NCBI GenBank assembly: GCA_017435615.1
Contig: JAFSET010000085.1
Location: 1 to 38,665, forward strand
DNA: 38,665 bases
Origin: Oscillospiraceae bacterium
Lineage (GTDB): Bacteria > Bacillota > Clostridia > Oscillospirales > Oscillospiraceae
Direction: 5' to 3'
In this document: positions 24,839 to 33,382 of the stretch, piece after piece
How positions within the stretch are numbered: the first letter of the stretch is position 1
Layout of the letters: every line of letters starts with the position of its first letter
Notes under the pieces: generated by a model
Database searches by the model: none
What the model saw: only the letters and a program-made list of their open reading frames with translations
What the model was told of the DNA's origin: nothing
Program-made: the position numbers and the translations under genes

Positions 24839-27151
24839 TCACCCAAAGCACACCCGGTCCCCTTCCAGGGTGCACCGAATTTTGGAAGGCTTCTTGGTGC
24901 ACGACAGCAAAAAGCTTGCCAGGGGCGTTTCCACCTGCTCCTGGACATAGCGGCGCAAATGCCGCGCTCCGGCCCTTGCTGTTCCAGCCGATGCCAGCCA
25001 GGGTGTGAGCCGGTCCGGAAACTGCAGGGTCATCCCATTAGCCGCTGCCCGTTGGGCAAGCTGATCCAAATACTTTTGGGCAATGCGCTCTAAGTCCCCG
25101 GCCTGAAGGGGGTTGAAGCTGACCACTTCGTCCAGTCTGCCTAAAAATTCCGGGGTAAAGTGCTGGCGCAGAGCCTTCTCCGCCCGGTCTGCCCGGTCCG
25201 CCGGCTGAAAGCCCAGCCCTTCCGTCTGCTGCTGCGCGCCTAAGTTGGAAGTCATAGCGATCACCGCGTTTTTAAAGCTGACACGGCGGCCGGTGGAGTC
25301 GGTCAGCTCCCCTTCCTCCATGATCTGCAGCAGAATTCCCGTCACATCCGGATGGGCCTTTTCCAGCTCATCCAGCAGCACCAGGCAGTATGGTTTGCGG
25401 CGCACCGCCTCCGTCAGCTTTCCTCCCTCCTCATAACCTACATAACCGGGAGGCGCACCGATCAGCCGCGCCACCGACTGTTTTTCCATATATTCCGTCA
25501 TATCCAGCCGGATCATAGCATCATTTTTTCCGAATAGCTCCCGGGCAAGAATTCTGCACAGCTCCGTTTTTCCCACGCCGGTGGGGCCAGTCAGCAGCAT
25601 ACAGGCCACCGGTCTGTTTTCATCCCGGATGCCGGAAAGTCCCGTCCGCACTGCCCGGCAGACCTGCTCCACTGCCCGGTCCTGACCCACAAGCTGACTG
25701 CCGACTGTCTTTTCCAGCTCCAGCAGCCGCTGCCGCCGGCTCTCCGTCAGGCGGCCGGCCGGGATGCCGGTGCGCATGGATACCGCCCAGGCCACATCCG
25801 CAGCGGTGACCGTCCTTCCACGCCTGCCTTCTGCGGACCGGGAAGTCATTTTCTGCATTTTGTCCCGGATCTGCGCCGCCCGTTCAAACTGGCTGCTTTT
25901 CACGGCATCACTAAGCTCCTGCTCCAAAATCTGATGCATATCATGGCGAACCGCGTACAACTCCTCCATCCGGGCATGGGAAGCCCCCTCATCCAGCAGG
26001 TCGATGGCCTTATCCGGCAGATACAGATCCGGCAAATACCGCACCGACAGACGCACCGCCTCCGTCAGGGCCTCCTCGCTGATCCGGATGCGATGGTGCC
26101 GTTCCAATCCCGGCTTCAGGCCACGGAGGATCTCCATGGTCGCCGCTTTGTCTGGCTCCTCCACCCGTACCGGACGGAACCGCCGTTCCAGGGCCGGGTC
26201 CTTTTCAATATGCTTTCTGTACTCGTCCAATGTGGTAGCCCCAAGCATCTGCAGTTCTCCCCTGCCCAATGCAGGCTTGAAAATATTGGAGGCGTCGATC
26301 GCCCCTTCTGCGGCACCGGCTCCCACAATGGTGTGCATTTCGTCCACAAACAGGATCACATCACCGCTGCGGCGGATCTCCGCCAGCACATCCCGGAGCC
26401 GTTCTTCAAACTCTCCCCGGTACTTGGTGCCTGCCACCAAATTGGCCATATTTAGACTGATCAGCCGCTTGTTTTTCAGCTGCGGCGGCACATTTCCTGC
26501 CGCCATCCGCTGGGCAAGACCCTCCGCAATGGCGGTTTTTCCCACCCCCGGCTCTCCGATCAGCGCCGGATTGTTTTTGTTCTTCCTACTTAAAATGCCA
26601 ATGACCGTCTCGATCTCCTGATTTCTTCCGATCACCGGCTCCATATTGGCCGCCTTTTGAATCAGGTCCTCACTGAATTGCTCCAACAGCTTCGTACTGA
26701 CCGCCTCCTTTTTCACTTTGACCTGCTGTCTTTGGATACTCTCCACGGTTTTGGAAAACAACATCCCAGCATCCACGCCGCAAAACAGCATCAGATCCCG
26801 GGCCGCCGTCTGTTCCTGCCGCAGGGCAGACAGCAAAATATGAATCGTTTCCACCTGGCTTGCGCCATTGCACCGGGCTTCCCACGCGGCACCCTGCAGC
26901 AACTCTGCCGCCTCCGGGGAAAACCCCTGGGGCAGCGGCAAGTCCGCCGTCCCCTTGCCATAGAGCAGCCATATGAGCTTCTCCAGCAGCCCCGGTGTCA
27001 GCCCTGCGCCCCGCAGAAGCTGCCCGGTGTGTCCCGGAAGGTAGGAAAGCGCCAGCAGCAGATGATTGCTGCCTACATAGCTGTGTCCCAATTGCCTGGC
27101 CTGCTCCGCGGCACTGACCAGTAGTTGCCGGGCCTGAGCCGAATAACGCAT
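24839..27151 (-). CDS. clpC: ClpC-type AAA+ unfoldase, ATP-binding subunit of Clp protease
   Basis: ClpC unfolds proteins and feeds them to ClpP. The 770-residue protein has a double Clp_N repeat (1-140), AAA-1 with Walker A GEPGVGKT and Walker B VILFVDEMH, a middle region with a UVR-like segment (SDAVKSSQFERAAQIRDKM), AAA-2 with GPTGVGKT and LVLLDELEKAH, and a tripeptide LGF in the position of the ClpP-docking loop. It is a little shorter than B. subtilis ClpC, and no ctsR, mcsA or mcsB neighbours are present. ATG 27151 follows a GGGGGAG site. It is codirectional with and upstream of mraZ. Confidence 0.92.
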   Translation of the reverse strand: MRYSAQARQLLVSAAEQARQLGHSYVGSNHLLLALSYLPGHTGQLLRGAGLTPGLLEKLIWLLYGKGTADLPLPQGFSPEAAELLQGAAWEARCNGASQVETIHILLSALRQEQTAARDLMLFCGVDAGMLFSKTVESIQRQQVKVKKEAVSTKLLEQFSEDLIQKAANMEPVIGRNQEIETVIGILSRKNKNNPALIGEPGVGKTAIAEGLAQRMAAGNVPPQLKNKRLISLNMANLVAGTKYRGEFEERLRDVLAEIRRSGDVILFVDEMHTIVGAGAAEGAIDASNIFKPALGRGELQMLGATTLDEYRKHIEKDPALERRFRPVRVEEPDKAATMEILRGLKPGLERHHRIRISEEALTEAVRLSVRYLPDLYLPDKAIDLLDEGASHARMEELYAVRHDMHQILEQELSDAVKSSQFERAAQIRDKMQKMTSRSAEGRRGRTVTAADVAWAVSMRTGIPAGRLTESRRQRLLELEKTVGSQLVGQDRAVEQVCRAVRTGLSGIRDENRPVACMLLTGPTGVGKTELCRILARELFGKNDAMIRLDMTEYMEKQSVARLIGAPPGYVGYEEGGKLTEAVRRKPYCLVLLDELEKAHPDVTGILLQIMEEGELTDSTGRRVSFKNAVIAMTSNLGAQQQTEGLGFQPADRADRAEKALRQHFTPEFLGRLDEVVSFNPLQAGDLERIAQKYLDQLAQRAAANGMTLQFPDRLTPWLASAGTARAGARHLRRYVQEQVETPLASFLLSCTKKPSKIRCTLEGDRVCFG

Positions 27152-27236
27152 ACCGCTCCCCCTTCATTTTTTCGGTTCTTCCGGAGAGTTTTGCCAGGGC
27201 TGTAAAAAAATATACGCCGTTTTTTCAAAAAAACCA

Positions 27237-27264
27237 TTGCATTTTGCGCAATCCGTGTTAGAAT
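27237..27264 (+). promoter_or_regulatory. Promoter for the ferredoxin gene
   Basis: TTGCAT (27237-27242), 16 bp, TAGAAT (27259-27264), about 55 bp before the ferredoxin start. Confidence 0.6.
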
Positions 27265-27318
27265 AGAACTGCGCACAGCTTCCTGTGCTTACGAAAATAC
27301 ATAATTGGAGGGAAAATC

Positions 27319-27489
27319 ATGGCTTATAACATCACTGATGCTTGTGTCAAGTGCGGTTCCTGCGCTGACAACTGCCCTGTCGAGGCCATCTCTGAGGGCG
27401 AGGATAAGTACGTTATCGATGCCGATGTCTGCGTAAACTGCGGCACCTGTGTTGACAACTGCCCTGTTGAAGCAATCGAGGAAGGCTGA
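27319..27489 (+). CDS. 2[4Fe-4S] clostridial-type ferredoxin
   Basis: This 56-residue electron carrier is too short for many gene finders. The two cluster motifs are CVKCGSCADNCPVEAI and CVNCGTCVDNCPVEAI, both with the exact CxxCxxCxxxCP spacing and near-identical halves. It starts MAYNITDA with GGAGGG 6 nt upstream and ends EEG. It has its own promoter and terminator. It serves as a low-potential donor or acceptor for enzymes such as pyruvate:ferredoxin oxidoreductase or hydrogenase, none of which lies in the window. Confidence 0.97.
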   Translation: MAYNITDACVKCGSCADNCPVEAISEGEDKYVIDADVCVNCGTCVDNCPVEAIEEG

Positions 27490-27506
27490 TTCTCCGATCT
27501 TGCTAT

Positions 27507-27547
27507 CAGCCTGCGCACCGGATCATCGGCAGCGCAGGCTGTTTTTT
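27507..27547 (+). terminator. Rho-independent terminator after ferredoxin
   Basis: Stem CAGCCTGCGC / GCGCAGGCTG (27507-27516 and 27532-27541) is followed by TTTTTT. It lies only about 20 bp before the next gene, which probably depends on read-through. Confidence 0.85.
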
Positions 27548-27566
27548 CATTTTGCAGGGGGTTTTT

Positions 27567-28256
27567 ATGGAACACTTACATAGCGGTTACACCTTAGAGC
27601 TTGCTCCGGGCAGCTTTCCCTTAAGCACCGATTCCATGGCATTGGCAGGCTTCGTCCGTCTGCCGAAAAAAGCCGCTGTCCTGGACCTCGGCTCCGGCTG
27701 CGGCACACTGGGACTTTTGCTGTGCGGCAAAGATCCTAATTGCTGTGTGACCGGCATAGAGCTTTCCCCGGAGGATCACCAAATGGCACTGCGCAACGCT
27801 TTGCAAAACGGGATTTCCCACCGTCTTACCAGTATATGCGGTGACCTTCGTTCCATCCCGGATTTTTTACAGCCCGGATCCTTCCAGGTCTGCGTGTCCA
27901 ATCCCCCATACTATACAGGCGGCTTTCAAAGCAGCCGCACCCCCCAGGCCCGGCATACCGACACCTGCAGCACGGAGGAGCTGTTTCGTGCCGCCGGGTG
28001 GGCACTGAAATACGGCGGTGATTTTTTCATCGTGCACAAGCCGGATAATCTGGCCCAGCTTTGTCACCATGCTGTATCCAACCAATTGGAGCCGAAAAAG
28101 CTTCAACTTCTGCGCCACAAAGAGGGCGGCCCTGTCAGTCTGATCCTTTTGCAATGCCGTAAAGGCGCAAAGCCGGGACTTGTCACAGAAGAAGCCGCTC
28201 TGCATACCCCTGACGGCGCGGCTACCGACTTTTACAAGTCTTTATACCATCTGTAA
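27567..28256 (+). CDS. TrmN6/YfiC-like adenine-N6 methyltransferase
   Basis: The 229-residue class I methyltransferase resembles tRNA1(Val) A37 N6-methyltransferase. Motif I is AVLDLGSGCGTLGLLL (about 37-52), then VTGIELSPEDHQMA, CGDLR, and the N6-adenine signature NPPY in VSNPPYYTGG. ATG 27567 has AGGGGG 5 nt upstream; an in-frame TTG five codons earlier is less likely. It is followed by rsmI after 14 bp, and the pair is common in Firmicutes. Substrate tRNA or rRNA is inferred from the family. Confidence 0.9.
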   Translation: MEHLHSGYTLELAPGSFPLSTDSMALAGFVRLPKKAAVLDLGSGCGTLGLLLCGKDPNCCVTGIELSPEDHQMALRNALQNGISHRLTSICGDLRSIPDFLQPGSFQVCVSNPPYYTGGFQSSRTPQARHTDTCSTEELFRAAGWALKYGGDFFIVHKPDNLAQLCHHAVSNQLEPKKLQLLRHKEGGPVSLILLQCRKGAKPGLVTEEAALHTPDGAATDFYKSLYHL

Positions 28257-28270
28257 GGAGGTCATACAAA

Positions 28271-29101
28271 ATGGCCGGAATGTTATATTTGGTCCCCACC
28301 CCCATCGGCAATTTAGGGGATATCTCCATCCGTTGCAGGCAAACCCTGGAGCAGGCGGATTTCATTGCCGCCGAGGACACCCGGGTGACATTGAAGCTAC
28401 TGAACCATTTGGGCATTAAAAAAAGCCTTGTCAGCTACTTTGAGCATAACAAGGCGCAAAAAGGCGACCAAATCGTGGGGCGCATCTTAGCAGGAGAAAC
28501 CTGCGCACTGGTGTCCGATGCCGGAAGTCCGGCCATTTCCGACCCCGGTGAGGAGCTGGTGCAGCAGTGTGCCGCTGCCGGGATCACCGTGTGCGCCATC
28601 CCCGGTCCCTGTGCGGTCATCACCGCCTTAAGCATTTCCGGACAGGCCACCGGCCGGTTTTGCTTTGAGGGCTTTTTGTCCACAGCCAAGAAAAACCGCC
28701 GTGCCCACCTGGAGAGCCTGAAAAATGAGCAGCGGACCATGATTTTCTACGAAGCCCCCCACAAGCTGTGCGCCACTTTGGAGAGCATGGCGGAGGCCTT
28801 CGGCCCGGACCGGCCCATCAGCCTGTGCCGGGAGCTGACAAAGCTTCACGAAGAGGTGATCCGCACCACCCTGGCAGGTGCTATGGAGCTTTACACCCAG
28901 CAGCCGCCCAAGGGGGAATACGTTTTGGTGGTGGCCGGCGCACCGGTGATCGAAGAACCTGCAGCCACCACTGTGGATGCCAAGGACCGGGTCCGGGAGC
29001 TGATGGAGCAGGGACTGAGCCGGAAGGATGCCGTCAAGCAGACCGCTCAGGAGCTGAATATGCCCAAGAACGCAGTCTACGAAGCCGCTTTGCAGGATTA
29101 A
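28271..29101 (+). CDS. rsmI: 16S rRNA (cytidine1402-2'-O)-methyltransferase RsmI
   Basis: RsmI methylates the ribose of C1402. The 276-residue tetrapyrrole-methylase-fold protein starts MLYLVPTPIGNLGDISIR. It then shows AAEDTRVTLKLL, ALVSDAGSPAISDPG, ITVCAIPGPCAVITAL, FCFEGFL, and RELTKLHEEV, all diagnostic. The C-terminal helix bundle KDRVRELMEQGLSRKDAVKQ is also typical. AAGGAGG precedes the start. Its modification partner rsmH is also in this window, in the dcw cluster. Confidence 0.97.
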   Translation: MAGMLYLVPTPIGNLGDISIRCRQTLEQADFIAAEDTRVTLKLLNHLGIKKSLVSYFEHNKAQKGDQIVGRILAGETCALVSDAGSPAISDPGEELVQQCAAAGITVCAIPGPCAVITALSISGQATGRFCFEGFLSTAKKNRRAHLESLKNEQRTMIFYEAPHKLCATLESMAEAFGPDRPISLCRELTKLHEEVIRTTLAGAMELYTQQPPKGEYVLVVAGAPVIEEPAATTVDAKDRVRELMEQGLSRKDAVKQTAQELNMPKNAVYEAALQD

Positions 29102-29118
29102 CAAATGAAACATGTATG

Positions 29119-29145
29119 CGTAGTGCGGGGGCTTGCTCCCGCACT
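29119..29145. repeat. REP-like hairpin, second copy of the GGGGCTTGCTCCC family
   Basis: AGTGCGGG / CCCGCACT closes a loop containing GGCTTGCT. The core and the preceding GTAG match the first unit of the cluster at 10286-10438. It could also form a first hairpin at the end of the rsmI transcript. Confidence 0.55.
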
Positions 29146-29192
29146 GCGTGTTGTACGGTGGATATACCTCGATAAACTGAAACATATAAAAT

Positions 29193-29224
29193 GACCGGGG
29201 AAGCTTTGGCTGCCCCGGTCTTTT
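29193..29224 (+). terminator. Rho-independent terminator after rsmI
   Basis: Stem GACCGGGG / CCCCGGTC (29193-29220) is followed by TTTT. It closes the trmN-like/rsmI unit. Confidence 0.8.
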
Positions 29225-29297
29225 GTATAACAGCTCAGGGTTCACACAGATAAACCGCGAGCCCTCATTTCATTTTAATGCCTATGCAGTGTGTTTT

Positions 29298-29810
29298 CTA
29301 AGAATGACGCTTCCAGCTATCCGCAGCCAATTCCCATTCCCGTTTTCTATACCACAGGCAGGGGATGCGCTCACCTTTTGCAAACACCAGATAAAAATCC
29401 TCTCCAACCTCTGTTGCATCGTAAAATTCCTTATCAACAGAAACAGCTACCTTCCAGTCCCCTTTTTTATTGTAAAACCACAACTGCCACTTATCGGGAG
29501 CTTCATCGCGTTGCGAACGTTTTTTCTCGACACAGGGACGCTCTATGGCATAATACTGCAATTTATGGCGTTTTATGTCTTTTATGATGCGCTGTGTAAA
29601 AGTAAACGGATACACAATGAGAAATAAATAACACGCAGGGTTAAAAAAGTGTGAAAATGCTATGATCGCGCCTATCCAAACCAGTTCAATAAGGTATTCC
29701 AGTAAAGATGCCTTTTGTTTTCGAAACGCAATATCCACTACCGATTTACTCAGCTCTTTTTTACCGTTAGGCAGAATCGCAATTTCTGTTTTTGATTTTG
29801 TTGACTTCAT
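29298..29810 (-). CDS. Hypothetical membrane protein (two predicted helices)
   Basis: I do not recognise a family for this 170-residue protein. Residues 1-32 are polar and basic (MKSTKSKTEIAILPNGKKEL). Two adjacent hydrophobic stretches follow (LLEYLIELVWIGAIIAFSHF and ACYLFLIVYPFTF, about 35-70). The rest is a soluble, aromatic-rich domain (WQLWFYNKKGDWKVAVSVDK). GGAG lies 9 nt before ATG 29810. It is AT-rich compared with the housekeeping genes and stands at the edge of an accessory island. Confidence 0.65.
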   Translation of the reverse strand: MKSTKSKTEIAILPNGKKELSKSVVDIAFRKQKASLLEYLIELVWIGAIIAFSHFFNPACYLFLIVYPFTFTQRIIKDIKRHKLQYYAIERPCVEKKRSQRDEAPDKWQLWFYNKKGDWKVAVSVDKEFYDATEVGEDFYLVFAKGERIPCLWYRKREWELAADSWKRHS

Positions 29811-30042
29811 CAGAAAATCTCCATTCGTATATCTTTCTCACGGTGATCCATTGCCCCATCCTGAACACGGCACGATAAGAACCCCCGTTTCCGAAAAGTC
29901 CTTCATCCAAACCGGAAAACTGTGATCTGCCAAATACGGAGGTTTGCGAAAACGCAAACCTCCGTACAACTCATATGGTGAATTTATCCGGTATGTCCTA
30001 ACATGATGGACAAGCTATGTTTTCATCAGCTTGCTGATCACC
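29811..30042. other. Intergenic stretch with one strong hairpin
   Basis: It contains TACGGAGGTTTGCG / CGCAAACCTCCGTA (29935-29966, loop AAAA), a perfect 14-bp stem after the lipoprotein gene. U-rich sequence after it is weak on both strands. It may terminate the island operon. No other gene is seen. Confidence 0.5.
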
Positions 30043-32157
30043 TTAGTTTTTCGTTCCAATGTCAGTCAGGCTTTCGTTGCCCAAACCTCTGTCAAAACCG
30101 GTGTAGGTACACTTATCCACGAAAAAGGCAAATCCATCTTCACCACAGGTATTGCCAATGATACCGCCAAACCAGTTTTTATAATTCTCTGCGTCAATAT
30201 TGACAACATCCAAATTTCCGGTGTTTTTGCTATTTGTGATCTTCAAGCAGGCGTTATCGGATTGAATATTCTTTTCGTCAGCTTCATCGGAATCCGTAGT
30301 CAGGAAAAGGCCGGAACCGACACGGCCAACAATACCGCCGGCAATACGGGAAACAGTCATGATCTCGGCATCCTGTTCGGTCATATTGTCCGCCGCGGCG
30401 GTAATTGCAAGCGTACCGCTATTGGCGCAATTATCCACGACTGTTGCAACATTCGCCATTCCCCAGTTGCCGAGGATACCACCGATATACCCATTAACCT
30501 TATCAATTGTGATGTTTCCGCTGTTGACACAATTGGAAATCGAAACGGAAACGCCATCACCCATTTCAAGGCAAACCGGCATATCCATAAAGCTGATTAC
30601 GCCGCCAGCGTTCAAAGCAGAGGCAATGCTGCCTGTATTCTCACAGTTGTCAATAACCGTATTGCTATTGGAGGGCTTGCTGTTCATGATCCAATATGCG
30701 ACGATACCGGCACAATGCTGGCCTTCCGACGCAAGGGACCCGGTGTTTTTGCAGCCCTTGATTTTGACATTGCCTGTTTCACTCATAAATCTACCAATGA
30801 TACCGCCAACCGTTCCCTTGCTCAGGTCAGCCTTGTTTTCGCAGTTTTCCACTACAATGCTGTCGCCATTGTCCGCATCACCGGTGCACTCCAAATGTCC
30901 AATGATACCTGCGGTATAATCTTTAGAAATCACAACACCGCTATTGACACATTCAGAAACGGTAACGCAATAATCATTATGGTCATTGGAGACCTGTCCT
31001 GCAATGCCGCCTGCATACATCTGTCCGGAAACCGAACCGCTGTTTTCGCACTTGGTAACCAGAGCTCCACGGCTCATATATTTTTCGCTGCCTGTTGCGG
31101 AAACGAAAACCTTGCCAACAATACCGCCTGCAATCGCTAACTGTTCACCGTCTTTCATCTCGCAATCAAGCGTACCGGTGTTTTTACAGTTGGAAACTGT
31201 ACCTTCGCTCATTCTGCCTGCAATGCCGCCTACGGAATCAACATTACTTCCGGTGAAAGCAATCGTGCCATGATTGACACAAGCCTCGACATTTCCGTCG
31301 CACTCACCGATGATACCACCGATATAGGTCATTGCATCTTCTTTTACCTGCGTGATTTTTCCGGCAAAGGTGCAATTTGCAATGGTGGAATAGTTAACTT
31401 CTCTTTCTTCACCATCGTCAACGACGCCGGTATCAACACCGCCGTAAGCATTGCCGGCAATTCCGCCCAGGACATTATCGTAGCAGTTTAAAACCGCTGT
31501 GCTGGAGCAGCCGTCAATCATTGCCTGATCCATCAAAAGACCCGCAATACTGCCAACACCACAGGGACGACCGGAAACAGCTATAAAAGACTTGTCGATT
31601 TTAACATTCTTGACTGTACCGTCAACGGTATCAAACAAGCCGTAATTGTTTGTAGAGTTTTCATCTGCCGTTCCGCAGTTGGTGTTGATATAAAGGCCGG
31701 AAATGGTGTAGCCCTTGCCATCAAACACGCCGTCAAACTCTACAGCATCAAAGCCAATGGGCATCCAGGAATATTCGGGAGCTGTATTTTCCCAACTGTC
31801 GAAATTGGCCACATCATTGATCGCAATATCTGCTGTCAAAACATAATGCGCGCTCTTATACTCGTCCTTAAGTTCTTTATCGTCAGCTACCATTTTTTCA
31901 TGGAGCAACGCCAACTCAGCAGCGTTCGAGATCTGATACGGGTTGCCTTCAGAACCGTCACCGCCTGCAAACGCAGAAGCAGCAGTTACATATTTTGCTT
32001 CAGGCAATTCACGGAATAAATATTCATAAGCGTTGTTTTCCGTTTGATTGTTTGTGGTTTCTTGATCGTGATTGGGCTCTTTGCTATCGTTGCCGCATCC
32101 GGCAAATGCGGACACGATCAGCATCAATGATAACAGGACTGCTAATGTCTTTTTCAT
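30043..32157 (-). CDS. Repeat-rich (GLUG-like, beta-helix) surface lipoprotein
   Basis: The 704-residue protein has a lipoprotein signal peptide: KKTLAVLLSLMLIVSAFAGC, with Cys20 the likely lipidated residue. It is followed by an Asn/Thr/Glu linker. A conserved opening motif GDGSEGNPYQISNAAELALL and FDGVFDGKGYTISGLYI leads into many repeats of the form GGI-x-G ... I-x-x-C-x-N-x-G. These are GLUG-type turns of a right-handed beta-helix, as in adhesin-like or mucin-binding proteins. Function is inferred only at that level. AAAGGAG lies 8 nt before the ATG. It follows the zinc-ribbon gene by 14 bp, so both should be transcribed from the direction of the invertible segment. Confidence 0.82.
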   Translation of the reverse strand: MKKTLAVLLSLMLIVSAFAGCGNDSKEPNHDQETTNNQTENNAYEYLFRELPEAKYVTAASAFAGGDGSEGNPYQISNAAELALLHEKMVADDKELKDEYKSAHYVLTADIAINDVANFDSWENTAPEYSWMPIGFDAVEFDGVFDGKGYTISGLYINTNCGTADENSTNNYGLFDTVDGTVKNVKIDKSFIAVSGRPCGVGSIAGLLMDQAMIDGCSSTAVLNCYDNVLGGIAGNAYGGVDTGVVDDGEEREVNYSTIANCTFAGKITQVKEDAMTYIGGIIGECDGNVEACVNHGTIAFTGSNVDSVGGIAGRMSEGTVSNCKNTGTLDCEMKDGEQLAIAGGIVGKVFVSATGSEKYMSRGALVTKCENSGSVSGQMYAGGIAGQVSNDHNDYCVTVSECVNSGVVISKDYTAGIIGHLECTGDADNGDSIVVENCENKADLSKGTVGGIIGRFMSETGNVKIKGCKNTGSLASEGQHCAGIVAYWIMNSKPSNSNTVIDNCENTGSIASALNAGGVISFMDMPVCLEMGDGVSVSISNCVNSGNITIDKVNGYIGGILGNWGMANVATVVDNCANSGTLAITAAADNMTEQDAEIMTVSRIAGGIVGRVGSGLFLTTDSDEADEKNIQSDNACLKITNSKNTGNLDVVNIDAENYKNWFGGIIGNTCGEDGFAFFVDKCTYTGFDRGLGNESLTDIGTKN

Positions 32158-32171
32158 TCTTCTTTTCTCCT

Positions 32172-32948
32172 TTACTTTTTAACAAAGCCTTGACCTAACA
32201 AGGTGCTTTCCGTTGCAGACATAGAGATAAAAGTATTTGCCTGCAAAATTCCTGCGCTGTACAATTCAGCGTAGCTGCTTTCTTGATCCACGTTGGAATA
32301 GGTGCAGGTAATGGTGAAATAACTTGTACCCATTTTGTAAGTAACCGTGCAGCAGTTAAGGGCTTCTACTGTCGCAAATTGTGTTTTCATTGTATTTTCC
32401 AATTCTGCCTTTTGCGCATCCGTATGCTCAGAAACCGGAATATACATGGTTTCTACCCACTGCTTGACGGTGTCATCCTTGTAGCCATAGTCAGCACAAC
32501 AAATTATTCCGTCATTCTGCTTGAATGCAAAGCTCTTCATTTCCATATTAAAGAATGTCTGGAAATGTACGATATATGTGTCGTCAAAAATTGCATCGTA
32601 GGCAGGATTTGCCGAGTTTACAGACGATCCGCCCATGTTATTTGTATTTTGTTGAGATTGGCTGCCCTGGTTACCCGTCTGGTTGCCAGGGTCAGATACC
32701 ATGGACGGCGCAATTACAAACTTTCCAATCAAAAAAGCACATAACACAACAGCTAAAACGATAAAAATATTTGCTTTCTTTTTAGGCGCTTTTGGGGGTT
32801 GCTGGGGTGGTGCTTCAGCAATTTCAGGCTGATTTACCGTTGCTTGCAGTTCGGAATTCCTATTCTGAGTTACTTGTTGCTGCGCACCGCAAAAGTTGCA
32901 GAACTTTGCGGTGTCCGGAAGCTGCTTTCCACAATTTGAACAGAACAT
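32172..32948 (-). CDS. Zinc-ribbon membrane protein
   Basis: The 258-residue protein opens with a zinc ribbon, MFCSNCGKQLPDTAKFCNFCG (C-x2-C ... C-x2-C, residues 3-21). A Pro/Gln-rich linker leads to one membrane helix (NIFIVLAVVLCAFLIGKFVI, about 64-84), then a Gln/Asn-rich spacer and an extracellular domain of about 140 residues with Cys pairs (GIICCADYGY, ALNCCTVTYK). The N-terminal zinc finger is thus cytoplasmic and the C-terminus outside. AAGGAGG sits 5 nt before ATG 32948, which rules out the longer in-frame ORF. No specific function is recognised. It is the first gene downstream of the inverted-repeat segment. Confidence 0.78.
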   Translation of the reverse strand: MFCSNCGKQLPDTAKFCNFCGAQQQVTQNRNSELQATVNQPEIAEAPPQQPPKAPKKKANIFIVLAVVLCAFLIGKFVIAPSMVSDPGNQTGNQGSQSQQNTNNMGGSSVNSANPAYDAIFDDTYIVHFQTFFNMEMKSFAFKQNDGIICCADYGYKDDTVKQWVETMYIPVSEHTDAQKAELENTMKTQFATVEALNCCTVTYKMGTSYFTITCTYSNVDQESSYAELYSAGILQANTFISMSATESTLLGQGFVKK

Positions 32949-33130
32949 ACTCTCCTCCTTTAAAAATATATATTTTTTGATTTCCTTCACACGAACACGC
33001 TGATCACAGTTCGCACGCAGGACCTGAAGCAAGCATAGTCCCTAAATCTGTTAAGCTACCGCTTGCAATTGCCCCTGCGAAGACACAGTCATCCAAGCCT
33101 GCCGCTATCTCTATACTCCTTTCTGATATT
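32949..33130. other. Leader region between the inverted repeat and the zinc-ribbon gene
   Basis: It contains an isolated AAAGGAG (33116-33122, minus strand) directly outside the left repeat. An open frame of 34 codons follows (33004-33108) but has only ATA at the expected start position. No convincing promoter was seen here, so transcription probably comes from the neighbouring segment. Confidence 0.4.
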
Positions 33131-33156
33131 ACATAATCTGCATTATGTTGTGAATT
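33131..33156 (+). repeat. Left inverted repeat (26 bp)
   Basis: It begins ACATAATCTGCATTATGT and continues GTTGTGAATT-type sequence up to 33156. It is the exact reverse complement of 33383-33408, and identity ends at both borders. It contains an inner palindrome ACATAAT-CTGC-ATTATGT. Confidence 0.92.
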
Positions 33157-33337
33157 ACGGTAAAGAAAAACGCTTACAAATAATTTTTGAATACGGATAA
33201 CCGAAAAATGGGTATACAAAGCCGAGCCTTTTCAATTTTTTTGTTTGAAAAGGCTTATTTGTGCTACATAATGCTTGCTGTTTTTTGCAAAACATTCTTT
33301 TTCCCTCAAAGTACTTGCTATTGTCGCTGCGGTGTGA

Positions 33338-33346
33338 TATATTATA
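33338..33346. promoter_or_regulatory. Bidirectional extended -10 elements inside the segment
   Basis: TGATATATT on the plus strand and TGATATAAT on the minus strand overlap. Both match the TGn extended -10. The -35 boxes (TTGCTA; ATTACA) match consensus at 4 of 6 positions each. Confidence 0.5.
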
Positions 33347-33382
33347 TCAGAAAAATCTAATATGTAATTTGTTTTTCAAAAA

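Noticed and set aside
24839-27151. ClpB or ClpE instead of ClpC
   Set aside because: There is no long ClpB middle coiled coil and no N-terminal zinc finger of ClpE; an LGF loop for ClpP docking and a UVR-like segment fit ClpC.
30031-31140. 369-codon plus-strand ORF opposite the lipoprotein gene
   Set aside because: The repeat-rich minus-strand protein has a lipobox and a ribosome binding site; the plus frame only mirrors its repeats.
33004-33219. 71-codon minus-strand ORF crossing the left inverted repeat
   Set aside because: Its only upstream start is a TTG inside the segment without a ribosome binding site, so the whole ORF is not a supported gene; its last 34 codons are noted as a speculative finding.
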